From positions 1 to 47,399 of the forward strand of contig JBAWYM010000005.1 in NCBI GenBank assembly GCA_037143575.1: a stretch of 47,399 bases of DNA, read 5' to 3'. The notes beneath the pieces are model-generated. The model did no database searches and was not told the origin of the DNA. It saw nothing but the letters and a program-made list of their open reading frames with translations. The position numbers were made by a program, and so were the translations under genes. Of this stretch, positions 24,401-32,229 are shown in pieces (the first letter of the stretch is position 1; each line of letters begins with the position of its first letter). Source of the stretch: JBAWYM01 sp037143575. Lineage in GTDB: Bacteria; Patescibacteriota; Gracilibacteria; Peribacterales; Peribacteraceae.

Positions 24401-25887
24401 TTCCCTTCCCCGCGAAGCGCCGGGCGCGAAGTGGGGTCCTGCCGCCAGATTGGCAACGGCGTTCCCCAATATCTATTCCGGCTGATCGCCCAATCACGCG
24501 CTCCCTCCAGCCACTTGCCGAACCGTCCATCGCGAATGTGCGCCGGCACCCATTCTGTCTCGGCATTGGTGAGCAGAAGCTGACTTTTAATCTTCGTCAC
24601 ATTCACGAACCACGAGCTCGTGGCGTAGTTGAGGAGGGGAGTTTCGCAGCGCCAGCAGTGCGGATAGCTGTGCGTGTAGGATTCCTTCTTCCACACGAGG
24701 CCTTTCTTGTTGCAATCCTCGATGATCTTCTTCTCGCCATCTTTCACATACTGCCCGCTGTAGGGTCCGGCGAGTGTATTAAAGTGACCGTCCATGTTCA
24801 CGTCCATCACGATGGGGAGCGTGTTCTTCTTCGCCGCCTCCATGTCGATCTCTCCGTACGACCCGTTGATCGTCACGATGCCAGTTCCTTCCGTCACTTC
24901 CACGTAATCCGCCGCGAAGACGGAGTACACGTGCGGCACGGCTTTCACTTCGGGGAGATCGGCGTACCACGGGGCGATGTGCACGTAGTGTTTGCCGACC
25001 ATCTTCTTCCCCTTGAATTCCTCGATGACTTCATAATCCTCAATGCCTTTCATCACGGCCTCGAGACGTTCCTTGGCGAAGATGAGGTATTCCTTTCCGG
25101 TGCGTACTTTTACATAATCGGCATTCGGGCTGATGGAGAGGCCCATCGTGGAGAGTGTGCTCCAGGGCGTCGTTGTCCAGGCGAGCAGAAAGGTTTCGGG
25201 TTTGTCGCTCAGTTCGAACTTCCACGTTACCGACATATCGCTCACGTCCTTGTAGCCCTGCGTCACCTCGAAGTTGGCCAGCGGAGTAACACAGCGCGGA
25301 CAGACCTGCATTGCCTTCTTCCCTTCGTAGATCAGGCCTTTGGTATGCAGCTGAGAGAATACCCACCAGATCGATTCCATGAACTCCGGGTCCATCGTCC
25401 GGTAGTCCCAGTCCATATCCACGAAGCGTCCCATGCGTTCCACCACTATTCGCCATTCCTTCGTGTAGCGCTGGACGGCGGTGCGGCAGAGCTCGTTGAA
25501 GGCCGCTACTCCCATCATTTCGATGTCTTTCCGTGACGAGAGATTTTGCTCTTTTTCGACAATGTTTTCGACCGGTAATCCATGGCAGTCCCAGCCGAAG
25601 CGGCGCTGCACATACTTCCCGCGCATGGTCTGGTAGCGGGGGATCACATCTTTGATGGTGCCAGCGAGGAGGTGGCCGTAGTGCGGCAGACCCGTGGCGA
25701 ACGGCGGGCCGTCGTAGAAGGAGAATGCCTGCTCCTGATGGTCACCTTTCACCGGTCCCAGGACGTCTTTGATATCGCCCATGCGCTGCCGGAGGCTTCT
25801 CTTGAAGATATCTTCCTCCTGCCAATATTTCAGAATGCCTTCTTCCAGGGCGGGGAGCCGTTGGCGGGGATCGACGGGGTCGAACAT
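21412..25887 (-). CDS. ileS: Isoleucyl-tRNA synthetase with two inserted histidine-phosphatase domains
   Basis: A 1491-residue synthetase, about 400 longer than usual, charging tRNA-Ile in the cytoplasm. Class I motifs are intact: the HIGH equivalent HYGHL (69-73), editing-domain region (230-350, LLAWTTTPWSTLSTMG), RYWGTPLPIW (472-481), DCWFESGSMPYAQ (950-962) and KMSKR (1041-1045). Between the last two normal strands lie two extra domains. Domain 1 (about 540-735) has RHGE (546-549), CSPLART, FGEYEG and a second His (693). Domain 2 (about 755-940) has RHGE (763-766), SSDAKRT and MHGG (904-907). Native IleRS sequence (LHKHIVDDIVWPG) separates them, so these are two insertions. Short repeat-derived inserts lie at about 484-520 and 966-985. 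The start ATG opens the normal IleRS N-terminus. Confidence 0.95.
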   Translation of the reverse strand: MFDPVDPRQRLPALEEGILKYWQEEDIFKRSLRQRMGDIKDVLGPVKGDHQEQAFSFYDGPPFATGLPHYGHLLAGTIKDVIPRYQTMRGKYVQRRFGWDCHGLPVENIVEKEQNLSSRKDIEMMGVAAFNELCRTAVQRYTKEWRIVVERMGRFVDMDWDYRTMDPEFMESIWWVFSQLHTKGLIYEGKKAMQVCPRCVTPLANFEVTQGYKDVSDMSVTWKFELSDKPETFLLAWTTTPWSTLSTMGLSISPNADYVKVRTGKEYLIFAKERLEAVMKGIEDYEVIEEFKGKKMVGKHYVHIAPWYADLPEVKAVPHVYSVFAADYVEVTEGTGIVTINGSYGEIDMEAAKKNTLPIVMDVNMDGHFNTLAGPYSGQYVKDGEKKIIEDCNKKGLVWKKESYTHSYPHCWRCETPLLNYATSSWFVNVTKIKSQLLLTNAETEWVPAHIRDGRFGKWLEGARDWAISRNRYWGTPLPIWRQDPTSRPALRGEGKDKNPTSQQHPSVGAVPASEARNTMDLEVIGSRSDLMAHCRIRFTKVTAVRHGESEGNITPVYQGKVPGTNLTAAGKEQAARTAETLDGQEIAVIYCSPLARTQQTAQAIADRTGATVIVDERLQEVQFGEYEGKSIDFSDLTFVKAKRAHKLESGTPESIYHFPGMETWQDVQNRIKSFMEEKLPLHRGEHIVVVTHADPVQNLRHFFNREDPVKLSHQPYPGYAEPYTFYWDHAENKELDLHKHIVDDIVWPGGPSESDVEITFVRHGESEGNRDDLLQGSEGDPALTEKGKREAEMIAKSLKNNSYDVILSSDAKRTTETATIISKNTGIAAIEWLLLRGRSLGKWSGRPVKEIGNLCSIAKGNSLSLFAGTPPGGETLSQFLRRAQEICEKLLKEYPGKRVLIVMHGGLACAMRAILENLSYRESAKLLKNAESTTYTLHPFVRRIPEVLDCWFESGSMPYAQNHFPFNQQQSPAKKTNNQQLLTMNSALPPGFPADFIAEGIDQTRGWFYTLMILSTALFDKPAFRHCIVNGIVLAEDGKKMSKRLKNYPEPLEVVHRRGADAVRFTLMASPAVRGEDLRFSEKLVEETVRSVLLPLWNVYSFFVTYANAAKYESTGTRRHSAHPLDRYIRAEAQDLVNRMTRELERFDLSATCAEIHDTIDALTNWYVRLSRRRFAGKAVMEDEDLRPAECETDQKEECLAALGTLEDVLLTVCQVLAPFCPFITDAIYLNLVAEDHGSIHLTDWPEPRNLTLEEKNLLEKNRLLRVIVSLGHRIRSGKKIKVRQPLSKATIALPPAFGNIVIAEEDRQLLRSELNVKVLEFTDNPEALAERIAMVDARKTGPRLGKRVQEIIKAGKAGEFTVKEDGSVLILDEVLAPDEVQVIFRGKEGQDVLSEGGVVVGMDLTITEELKREADARELIRLVQRLRKDAGLAFTDRIALSIEGMEDVMKDHGNSIAEETNAVLEANEGEAHEEEIEGVKVGVRFAKRN
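24328..24438. repeat. Repeat-derived insert inside ileS
   Basis: Encodes residues about 484-520 (RQDPTSRPALRGEGKDKNPT and on), with no counterpart in ordinary IleRS. The DNA contains CCCCGCGAAGCGC and GCGCGAAGTGGGG dyads like the intergenic units at 14815-14947 and 19166-19215. The reading frame is kept. A second insert, AACCAACAACTATTAACTATG-like on the coding strand, lies at about 22925-22990. Confidence 0.6.
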
Positions 25888-25896
25888 AGGTTATGG

Positions 25897-25970
25897 GGGC
25901 TTGCCCTGCATAGGCTTGCCCCTCGTAGTCTTGGCGAAGCGAGGAGCGAAGTGACTGGTGCAGGGTCGAA
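25897..25970. repeat. GCCCCTCGTAGTCTTGGCGAAG repeat upstream of ileS
   Basis: Dyads GCCCTGCA/TGCAGGG and CCTCG/CGAGG surround TAGTCTTGGCGAAG. A close relative, GCCCCTCATAGCCTTGGCGA, lies inside the coding region of SLH protein 2 at 37941-37967. Confidence 0.6.
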
Positions 25971-26103
25971 TATGTGAAGGCAGTGTACTAGAAAACGAAG
26001 ATGATTGTGGAAGGATAATGCCAGTGAATGCCAGAGGGGATTCTTTTCGAAATTCACGTTCCATTCACAGGCACAATGGCCCATAGATTGATCACTTTTT
26101 TCT

Positions 26104-26132
26104 TTGACTTCGACCGTAGCGACAGCGATAAT
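26104..26132 (+). promoter_or_regulatory. Sigma70-type promoter
   Basis: TTGACT (26104-26109), 17-nt spacer, GATAAT (26127-26132). The ATG at 26141 begins 8 nt downstream, so the message is probably leaderless; the ATG at 26135 lies too close to the -10 to be transcribed. Confidence 0.6.
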
Positions 26133-26140
26133 TTATGTGT

Positions 26141-26476
26141 ATGTCTGAATCAACTAAAGCAACGTTTCCACAGGCTGTAGATGAGCTAATGGCTCAGGGT
26201 GGTCATGATTCGATTTTCGATGATGAGCCAACTCTTTCCCCAACTGGCGACACAGCGATAGGGCGGGCTGCTGGTGATACGGTAATTGCAGAGTCCAAAC
26301 AGGCTGAAGGTCTTCCGAGTGCAGAGCAATTGGCAGAATTTGCCGTTAGTCTGAGTCACGAGTTACGGCAAAAAGGAGCAGTTAATAATTTACGAGATGA
26401 TGCCGCAACGGTCTTGGTTGCTGTGAAACGATTATTTCATCCAGTTGCAAAGGCAGCTCATGTTTCGCCTGTATAA
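26141..26476 (+). CDS. Hypothetical protein, 111 residues
   Basis: An acidic protein beginning MSESTKATFPQAVDELMAQG. The first 60 residues look disordered; the rest is helical (AEQLAEFAVSLSHELRQKGA). A phrase like SLSHELRQK recalls the H-box of histidine kinases, but there is no kinase context, so I do not propose that role. The start at 26141 rather than 26135 is set by the promoter geometry. It may share a transcript with the methyltransferase downstream (76-bp gap). Confidence 0.5.
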   Translation: MSESTKATFPQAVDELMAQGGHDSIFDDEPTLSPTGDTAIGRAAGDTVIAESKQAEGLPSAEQLAEFAVSLSHELRQKGAVNNLRDDAATVLVAVKRLFHPVAKAAHVSPV

Positions 26477-26552
26477 GTGAAGATACGAATATTGTATTTG
26501 ACATGTTGTTGATTTTATCAAGGGAATAGGTCAGAATAGCCAGCTGTTCCGT

Positions 26553-27707
26553 TTGTATATTTCTCCAATTCTCTTGGAAGGTTTCACATCTCAAACCATC
26601 GAGCTTGGTGAAGAGCTGCAATTGTTGCTGTCGCGTGTTTTCGAAGAAAAGGGATTTCTTGAACAATCTAAAAGATCTGAGGATATTCATCAGAAAATAG
26701 AGCTATTGCTGTCTGGAAAGGATGAGTTTCTGCGAGAGTTATTTACACAATTTACTCAACGTCATGCTCTTGGGGAAGGAGCTTCCATTTCTGATAAGCG
26801 TCGATGGATTGCAGAGCTGATGATGCAAGGAGACGCGACTGCGCTAGGCGGGATCCTTGATATGACTAAACAGGCAATCGATGATCCGAACACATCTGCA
26901 ACTGTAGAACATGCGGATGCATTGTATGCGCAATTACAGTTGCTGACGCACATGCTTTATACAGAATTGAGAGAAGAACCTCAAAGGGCGCCGGCTTATC
27001 ATGCCCGTATCCAGTGCATGCTTCGGTATATGCTCGACCGTCATACGTATCAGCAGAGTACGGCGATTGCTGAAGCTGTATGCAGTGGCAGGAAGTTTTC
27101 TCTTACAGATGAGACTGGCAAAGTACATGAATGGAGTCTCCCTCCAATACAAGGCAATCGCGTCGTGGATCTTGGGTGTGGAAAGGGGAAAGCTCTAGAT
27201 GTTTTTGCTAGAAAAGGAGCAGAAGTGATCGGTATAGAATCCAATCCGCTTTTTGTTCTGGATCATCCGGGACTGAGGCTGGGTATGATCGATATAGATC
27301 AGAATAGATTGAGGGATACCGCGTATAGCGAATTGGGATTTGGGGATATCTTTGAAACAGCAACGGTGAGCTTCATGTCTTTGGTGGTTGATCGAACTGC
27401 GCTTCCTCTTGTTGCTTTGATGAATGCCAAGGCAATAGGTGGTGTATTGATTCTTCCCCACAACCTTCCGCTCAGTGGCCGTGATGATGCCCCCGTATTA
27501 TCCGACGGAGAACGGATCCGGTATACGGTGGAGCCTTTAACATCTGGGAAGAGTCCAGATGGTGATTTTAAAGCGATTGCGGATACGTTACATACTCTAG
27601 GTTTCAATAGGGTGATGCGTACATGTTACCCTGTTATCGATCCCGAGACGCCTTCACGCACATACGAAAACCACTATCTGATCGTCGCGGATCATCCGGG
27701 CGTATAA
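26553..27707 (+). CDS. SAM-dependent methyltransferase-like protein
   Basis: About 384 residues. The N-terminal 185 residues are helical with no recognised domain. A class I methyltransferase core follows: motif I VVDLGCGKGKALDVFARKGA, motif II VIGIESNP, then FETATVSFMSLVVDRTALPL and GGVLILPHN as later strands. The substrate is unknown. The start is uncertain: the frame is open from 26502, and the first usual start codon is TTG at 26553; no ATG occurs before residue 88. The end lies 16 bp from the convergent RSH gene. Confidence 0.65.
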   Translation: MYISPILLEGFTSQTIELGEELQLLLSRVFEEKGFLEQSKRSEDIHQKIELLLSGKDEFLRELFTQFTQRHALGEGASISDKRRWIAELMMQGDATALGGILDMTKQAIDDPNTSATVEHADALYAQLQLLTHMLYTELREEPQRAPAYHARIQCMLRYMLDRHTYQQSTAIAEAVCSGRKFSLTDETGKVHEWSLPPIQGNRVVDLGCGKGKALDVFARKGAEVIGIESNPLFVLDHPGLRLGMIDIDQNRLRDTAYSELGFGDIFETATVSFMSLVVDRTALPLVALMNAKAIGGVLILPHNLPLSGRDDAPVLSDGERIRYTVEPLTSGKSPDGDFKAIADTLHTLGFNRVMRTCYPVIDPETPSRTYENHYLIVADHPGV

Positions 27708-27723
27708 CTTTTTCGGCCTTCCA

Positions 27724-30468
27724 TTATTTCATTCTTCGTTCCTGCAGCAGCAGCGTCATCAGGATCATAAGAAGGCCAGCGCCGAGGGTGTAGAGATCGA
27801 CGGAGCGGGTGAGGGCGATTTCGCCGAGGAAGGTTGCCGAGAGCATCACGAAGGAGAAGGGGATCAGAGACCGTGTCTTCCAGCGGGGGAGGACGGTGTA
27901 GTAGAGGTAGTAGGGGATCCCGATGAAGATGAAGCTGAAGAGTGCCACTTCGGTGATGGTGAGTGGATCGAAGATTCGGGGCGAGGAGAAGAAGAGGAGC
28001 GGCGCTGAGCAGGCGGATCCGATAAGAAGCATGGCCGTGTAGTATTCTAGGGTGCGCCGCGAGATCATCTGTTGCTGCATGTAGCGGTTGCTGACGATCA
28101 AGAATGCGACGAAGCAGGTGAACGCGAGCATGATGGTGATGGCATGGATGGTGTTACACGTGGGGGAAGAGAAGAGGAGTAGGAGCGCACTGCCAAAGAG
28201 TGCCCAGAGGAGGAGTCCTTTCTTCCAGCGGAGAGAGAGAGCCATCGTGGCGATGAGAAGTCCGCTGGCCGTCATTGGGACTTCGTACTGAGTTGCCGTG
28301 CCCATACTGAGTGCGAGGTATGTGGTGAGCGCGAGTGCCATCATGAGCACAGAGGAAAGCCACAAAAGCGGATGCAGGAGTTTGATAGGTTGGATGATGG
28401 AGTGTCGCCTGCGAATGAGGGTGATCGCGGAGAATACGAGCCCGAGAGACCAGAAACGGAGAAGGGTGAAGTCGATGGGAGTGAGTGTATCCATCCGGAG
28501 CAGGAATCGGGCGAAGACCGGATCGAGTCCCCAGAGGATGAGGATGGTCAGGAGGACGATGATTGCGCGTGTTTGGGTGAAGTTGCGTGGTGTAACGGAA
28601 ATATCGATAGCTCCTGTGGCGGCGAGCTCTGTGACGATCGCTCTCTGCTCATCCTGATCCAGAGGCAGACGGAGGACAATCTGCGCCTCCTCTCGTCCGA
28701 TGGGCGAAACGACGCGGAGGTCGCCCAGGAGGAGCCCGTACTTCTTCTCCAGGAAGGTGAAGTGTCGGATGATGTCGCTGGGGCCGAGGGTGGGGAGGGT
28801 GAGGCGGACGATGCAGAGCTGCTTGGAGGATGCATCGGTTCCCTTCTGGCGGAAGATCCGAGCGATGACATCCGTCGGGGAGAGGTGCCCATCGGTGATG
28901 GCGATGAGGGCGCGGTTGAGTGAGTGATATCCCAGGGAGCGGACGCTCTCGATGATCACCGATTCGCGGAACTCCGCCAGGAATCCACGCGATTCTTTGG
29001 TGAGGGCCTGCTGCAGGATGGTCCTCCCCTGTACGATCATCTTCCGTTCGGATTCCTCAGAGAACGCCCCCCGTATTTGCGCCGTAGCTAGCCCCGTGCG
29101 CACCCAGCCGAGCCACTCACGCTCCACCGTGCGCTTCCCTTCTGTGATGATGGCGAGCGAGACGCTGTGCGTGAGCTCGGTGAAGGGCGGCACCGCTTCG
29201 CCATTCACCACGATCAATGTCTGGTAGAGCGCTTGCTCCTTGAAGAGGTAGAGTGCACCATCGAGTGCTGTGGCACCGTGCGGAAGCTGGATAGCTGTGC
29301 CATCGGGGCCGTAAACGGTGATGGATTTGCCCAGGATGTCGCTCTGGAGACTTTCTAGGAATTCCGTGCTCTTCTGTGTGGTGTCTGCGGAGAGCGAGAG
29401 AATGTTCTTCAGCCACGGAAGGTACTCCAAAAACCCCTGAGCTTTCTGATCGAAGCAGAGGGAGGCAATGCCTTTGCGGGCGTACGTTTCCATGTCCGTG
29501 GTGCGAATTTTGCAGCGGATGGACATGCCGTCCTCCAAGAGGATCGTGGTGTGGAGCCCCCGGTAGCCATTGATGGCGGGGGTGTTGATGAAGTCTTTGA
29601 ATGTGAGCACTTTGTACGGCCAGATCTGGTGCAGCGCGCCGAGGATCGCGTAGCACTCCGCAATCGCATCACAGCGGAAGCCGACGGTGAGGGATGCGCG
29701 CTTGATCGCGGCCTTGTCGGAGTAGGTCACGCGGTCGCGCAAATGGTTCCAGGATTTGGGTTCCCATTCCATGTGCATCGATGCCGGAATCGTTTGTCCG
29801 GACTCGCGCATTTTCTTCTCCATGGCTTGGGCGATGGTTGTGCCCCGTGGTCTGTTGGCATTGCGCAATTCCAGGAGCTTGGGGAAGAGCTCGGGCTCCA
29901 GCACCGCGAGGCAGAGCGCTTCCAGTTCGTCCTTCAGCTTCTGCATACTCAGACGATCCGCGAGCTTGACGTACACGTCGTACGTTTCCTGCGCGAAGGC
30001 ATTCTTGCGATCCGTGGGCAGGAAATCAATCGTCCGCATATTGTGGAGACGGTCCGCGAGCTTGATGACCATCAGACGTACATCTTTCTCCATCGTCGTG
30101 ACCATCTTGCGGAGGGATTCTGTTTCTTCGTCGAGGGTGGGATGCGCGCGGATCTCTGCGTCATCGAGCTTGGTGAGCGCATCGATGAGACCGCCCACCG
30201 ATGGTCCGAATTTTTTCGTCAATGTTGCGAGTGTCGTACTCGTGTCTTCCACCACATCATGCAGAAGAGCGGCGATCAGCGCATCGGCATCCGCGCCCAT
30301 CGCCGCGAGGATCCGCGCAACTTCAATGGGGTGTGTGGCATAGGGCATTCCCGATTTCCGTAGCTGTCCCTCGTGCGCCTCAATGCAGAAATCGAAGGCT
30401 TGGCGCACCAGCGCGAGATCCTCAGGGGAGAGGTAGGAGATCGCCGGGAGGAGATCTTGCCATTGCAT
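27724..30468 (-). CDS. RelA/SpoT homologue fused to EamA-like membrane domain
   Basis: A 914-residue protein. Residues 1-180 are an RSH hydrolase (HD) domain with its metal and substrate residues in place (ATHP His46, LLHDVVEDT 68-76, LADRLHN from 137). The synthetase region (240-340) keeps NGYRGLH (300-306), but positions usually Asp in D-x-x-A-x-R and Glu in E-x-Q-I-R-T read differently (LTVGFRC, RCKIRT), so (p)ppGpp synthesis looks unlikely. A TGS domain (about 380-442) and a helical/ACT-like part follow. Residues 634-909 contain about nine to ten membrane helices ending like EamA/DMT transporters (FLGEIALTRSVDLYTLGAG). The ATG at 30468 opens the normal RSH N-terminus; the longer frame reads through a repeat. 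No stop or frame break is seen at the join near 28569. Confidence 0.85.
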   Translation of the reverse strand: MQWQDLLPAISYLSPEDLALVRQAFDFCIEAHEGQLRKSGMPYATHPIEVARILAAMGADADALIAALLHDVVEDTSTTLATLTKKFGPSVGGLIDALTKLDDAEIRAHPTLDEETESLRKMVTTMEKDVRLMVIKLADRLHNMRTIDFLPTDRKNAFAQETYDVYVKLADRLSMQKLKDELEALCLAVLEPELFPKLLELRNANRPRGTTIAQAMEKKMRESGQTIPASMHMEWEPKSWNHLRDRVTYSDKAAIKRASLTVGFRCDAIAECYAILGALHQIWPYKVLTFKDFINTPAINGYRGLHTTILLEDGMSIRCKIRTTDMETYARKGIASLCFDQKAQGFLEYLPWLKNILSLSADTTQKSTEFLESLQSDILGKSITVYGPDGTAIQLPHGATALDGALYLFKEQALYQTLIVVNGEAVPPFTELTHSVSLAIITEGKRTVEREWLGWVRTGLATAQIRGAFSEESERKMIVQGRTILQQALTKESRGFLAEFRESVIIESVRSLGYHSLNRALIAITDGHLSPTDVIARIFRQKGTDASSKQLCIVRLTLPTLGPSDIIRHFTFLEKKYGLLLGDLRVVSPIGREEAQIVLRLPLDQDEQRAIVTELAATGAIDISVTPRNFTQTRAIIVLLTILILWGLDPVFARFLLRMDTLTPIDFTLLRFWSLGLVFSAITLIRRRHSIIQPIKLLHPLLWLSSVLMMALALTTYLALSMGTATQYEVPMTASGLLIATMALSLRWKKGLLLWALFGSALLLLFSSPTCNTIHAITIMLAFTCFVAFLIVSNRYMQQQMISRRTLEYYTAMLLIGSACSAPLLFFSSPRIFDPLTITEVALFSFIFIGIPYYLYYTVLPRWKTRSLIPFSFVMLSATFLGEIALTRSVDLYTLGAGLLMILMTLLLQERRMK

Positions 30469-30537
30469 ATGAAGAGTAAGTTTACCCTCTGTGTTGGGAC
30501 TTGGGTATCGATTTTTCAGGGAAGTGACTGGGGGGAA

Positions 30538-30638
30538 AATGACCAAGGACCAAGCGCCAATGACCAATAGTCTATGCCATGAATTTGGTCTTGAGATTTG
30601 GGATTTCCCTGGTCATTGATTTTTGGTCATTGATCATT
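30538..30638. repeat. AATGACCAA / TTGGTCATT palindromic repeat, copy 1
   Basis: Left half AATGACCAAGGACCAA with a second AATGACCAAT; right half GATTTCCCTGGTCATTG with TTTTTGGTCATTGATCATT. It shares the GAGATTT-CCCTGGTCATTG core with the copy at 38639-38719. Lies upstream of the RSH gene. Confidence 0.8.
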
Positions 30639-31188
30639 CTTTCCATTTAATGCTGCACCCAATGGCATTGACTTCCCACAGCGGCGGGTCTTTCCCCTCC
30701 GTCAGCGCATCGATGGCATCCCAGAGATTGCGGTGCTTCACGTTGTCGGGATGTTCCCAGTTATCATCGATGCGCCCTTTGTACCGGAGGACGCGAAGCC
30801 GGTCGAAGACGAAGCAGTGCGGTGTGCAGAGCGCTCCAAAGGATTTGGCAACTTCCTGACTCTCATCTCTGCAGTAGGGGAAGGGATAGGCCTTGTCTTT
30901 GTAGCGCACCTCCATCTCCGTGAAAGAATCTTCCGGGTAGTGCGTATCGTCGTTGCTATTCACGAGGACGAACTGTGCGCCCTCGGGATCGAAGTGCTCC
31001 GCCATTTGGATGAGGCGGTCTTCGTAGGCTTGGGCGTAGGGACAGTGATTGCAGGTGAAGATGACGACGAGAATGGGATCCTTGATCATTTTCGTATCGA
31101 TGGTCAACCCGTCCACGGCCGGGAGGGTGAAGTGCTGGAGTGGATCGCCGATTTCGAGGACGGTGGAGTTGGAGTTGATGAGGGTCAT
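30634..31188 (-). CDS. Thioredoxin-fold protein (AhpC/TSA-like)
   Basis: A 184-residue protein with a redoxin fold: IGDPLQHFTLPAVDG, then VVIFTCNHCPYAQAYEDRL with a CxxC motif (CNHC, near residue 50), a helix, and a conserved ALCTPHCFVFD strand holding the position usually occupied by cis-Pro. It matches the cytosolic thioredoxin-family group with CNHCPY motifs. Probable disulfide reductase or peroxiredoxin-like role. No signal peptide. The stop codon abuts the 30538-30638 repeat. The ATG at 31188 begins the natural N-terminus. Confidence 0.85.
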   Translation of the reverse strand: MTLINSNSTVLEIGDPLQHFTLPAVDGLTIDTKMIKDPILVVIFTCNHCPYAQAYEDRLIQMAEHFDPEGAQFVLVNSNDDTHYPEDSFTEMEVRYKDKAYPFPYCRDESQEVAKSFGALCTPHCFVFDRLRVLRYKGRIDDNWEHPDNVKHRNLWDAIDALTEGKDPPLWEVNAIGCSIKWKE

Positions 31189-31232
31189 ACGGAGGATGGA
31201 AAGGAAGGAAAAGATGGAAACGATTGAAAGGG

Positions 31233-31589
31233 TTATTTGAGTGATGAGCGAAGGCGCTGAAGAAGATAGCCTGTTCGACCAATATGACTGAATATGTCTT
31301 TTGCCTGCTCTTCGTTCACATAGCGGAGATCCTTCGAAAGGAATGTCTGATAGTGGAGTTCTTCCAGTGAGGCGAGAGCGATGTCGATGAAGTGAATCTT
31401 TTCCTTGGATGATCTGCGCGCATTTCCTTCAACGATATTGGTCGGAACGCTGTACCCGGAGCGTTTCATCTGGCTTGCCAATCCAAATTGTTCGTGGGCA
31501 GGGTACTTCGCTGTACATTGATAAATCTTCATGCACAGTCCATGTGCCTCCTGCCAAACTATCAGTTTCTGATACGGTCGGTCTTCCAT
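31233..31589 (-). CDS. Four-helix-bundle protein (S23 family)
   Basis: A 118-residue protein of the S23 family first found inside 23S rRNA intervening sequences. Hallmarks: LIVWQEAHGLCMKIY, QFGLASQMKRSGYSVPTNIV, EGNARRSSKE and ALASLEELHYQTFLSKDL. Family members form pentameric four-helix bundles; their cellular role is unsettled. It is not inside an rRNA gene here, as is usual in CPR genomes. TATACT lies 8 nt before the ATG, suggesting a leaderless transcript. Upstream (31605-31656) is a TTCGGCTCCGCTCAGGATG repeat. Confidence 0.9.
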   Translation of the reverse strand: MEDRPYQKLIVWQEAHGLCMKIYQCTAKYPAHEQFGLASQMKRSGYSVPTNIVEGNARRSSKEKIHFIDIALASLEELHYQTFLSKDLRYVNEEQAKDIFSHIGRTGYLLQRLRSSLK

Positions 31590-31694
31590 GGCGTCGGAGT
31601 ATACTCCAATCCTTCGGCTCCGCTCAGGATGTCATTCTTCCAAATGACGAGAATGACACTCTTTTCAATCCTTTAATTCCTTTCCTTCTTTTCC

Positions 31695-32189
31695 ATCCTT
31701 CGCCATTTCACCTCCACCGCCTTCGTCATCGACTCGCGTAATCGGGTTCTTCTCCTCTGGCACAAGCGCCTGCAACGGTGGATGCCGCCGGGCGGGCACA
31801 TCGATCCGGATGAAATTCCCGAAGAGACGGCGCGGCGGGAATGCAAGGAGGAGACGGGCTTGGACGTGGAGATTATTGGCGAGTCACAGGAGAATCAATT
31901 TCTGGGGAATCCTGAAGAAGGTCGCATGCTCAAGAAGCCGATTGCACTCTTGCTTGAGGAAATTCCAGCGTATGAGGTTCGCAATGAACCTGCGCATCAG
32001 CACATGGATTTCGTGTACCTGGCACGTCCGACGGATGAATCGCAGGTGATGACGCTGCTTGAGGAAGAAGGGACGGAGCTCAAGTGGTTTACACGGTCGG
32101 AGATTGAGGAGCTGGACGATGCGACGGAGATTTTTGCGAATGTTCAGAGCTATGTTTTGAAAGTGCTCAAGTCGAGGCCACAACCGTAG
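31695..32189 (+). CDS. Nudix hydrolase, start codon unclear
   Basis: The Nudix box is complete: G-x5-E-x7-R-E-C-K-E-E-T-G-L within HIDPDEIPEETARRECKEET, so it should hydrolyse a nucleoside-diphosphate-linked substrate. The first ATG (31782) falls at the PPGG motif and would remove the opening strand, yet the frame upstream encodes the normal N-terminus (HFTSTAFVIDSRNRVLLLWH). No ATG, GTG or TTG occurs between the in-frame stop at 31674 and that ATG. I therefore place the start at a non-standard ATC (31695) as a marker only; it may also be a gene whose 5' end was lost to the repeat next to it. Confidence 0.7.
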   Translation: MLRHFTSTAFVIDSRNRVLLLWHKRLQRWMPPGGHIDPDEIPEETARRECKEETGLDVEIIGESQENQFLGNPEEGRMLKKPIALLLEEIPAYEVRNEPAHQHMDFVYLARPTDESQVMTLLEEEGTELKWFTRSEIEELDDATEIFANVQSYVLKVLKSRPQP

Positions 32190-32229
32190 GACAGGAATAT
32201 TCCTGTCCTACGGTTGTTGGGCCAATCTA

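Noticed and set aside
25888..26103. T-box leader before ileS
   Set aside because: No T-box sequence or long leader; the region is a palindromic repeat.
26341..26380. Histidine-kinase H-box in the 26141 protein (SLSHELRQK)
   Set aside because: Short chance similarity; no L-R-T-P continuation, no ATPase domain and no second DHp helix.
29551..30363. 270-codon plus-strand frame opposite the RSH gene
   Set aside because: It overlaps the conserved HD and synthetase regions on the other strand; shadow.
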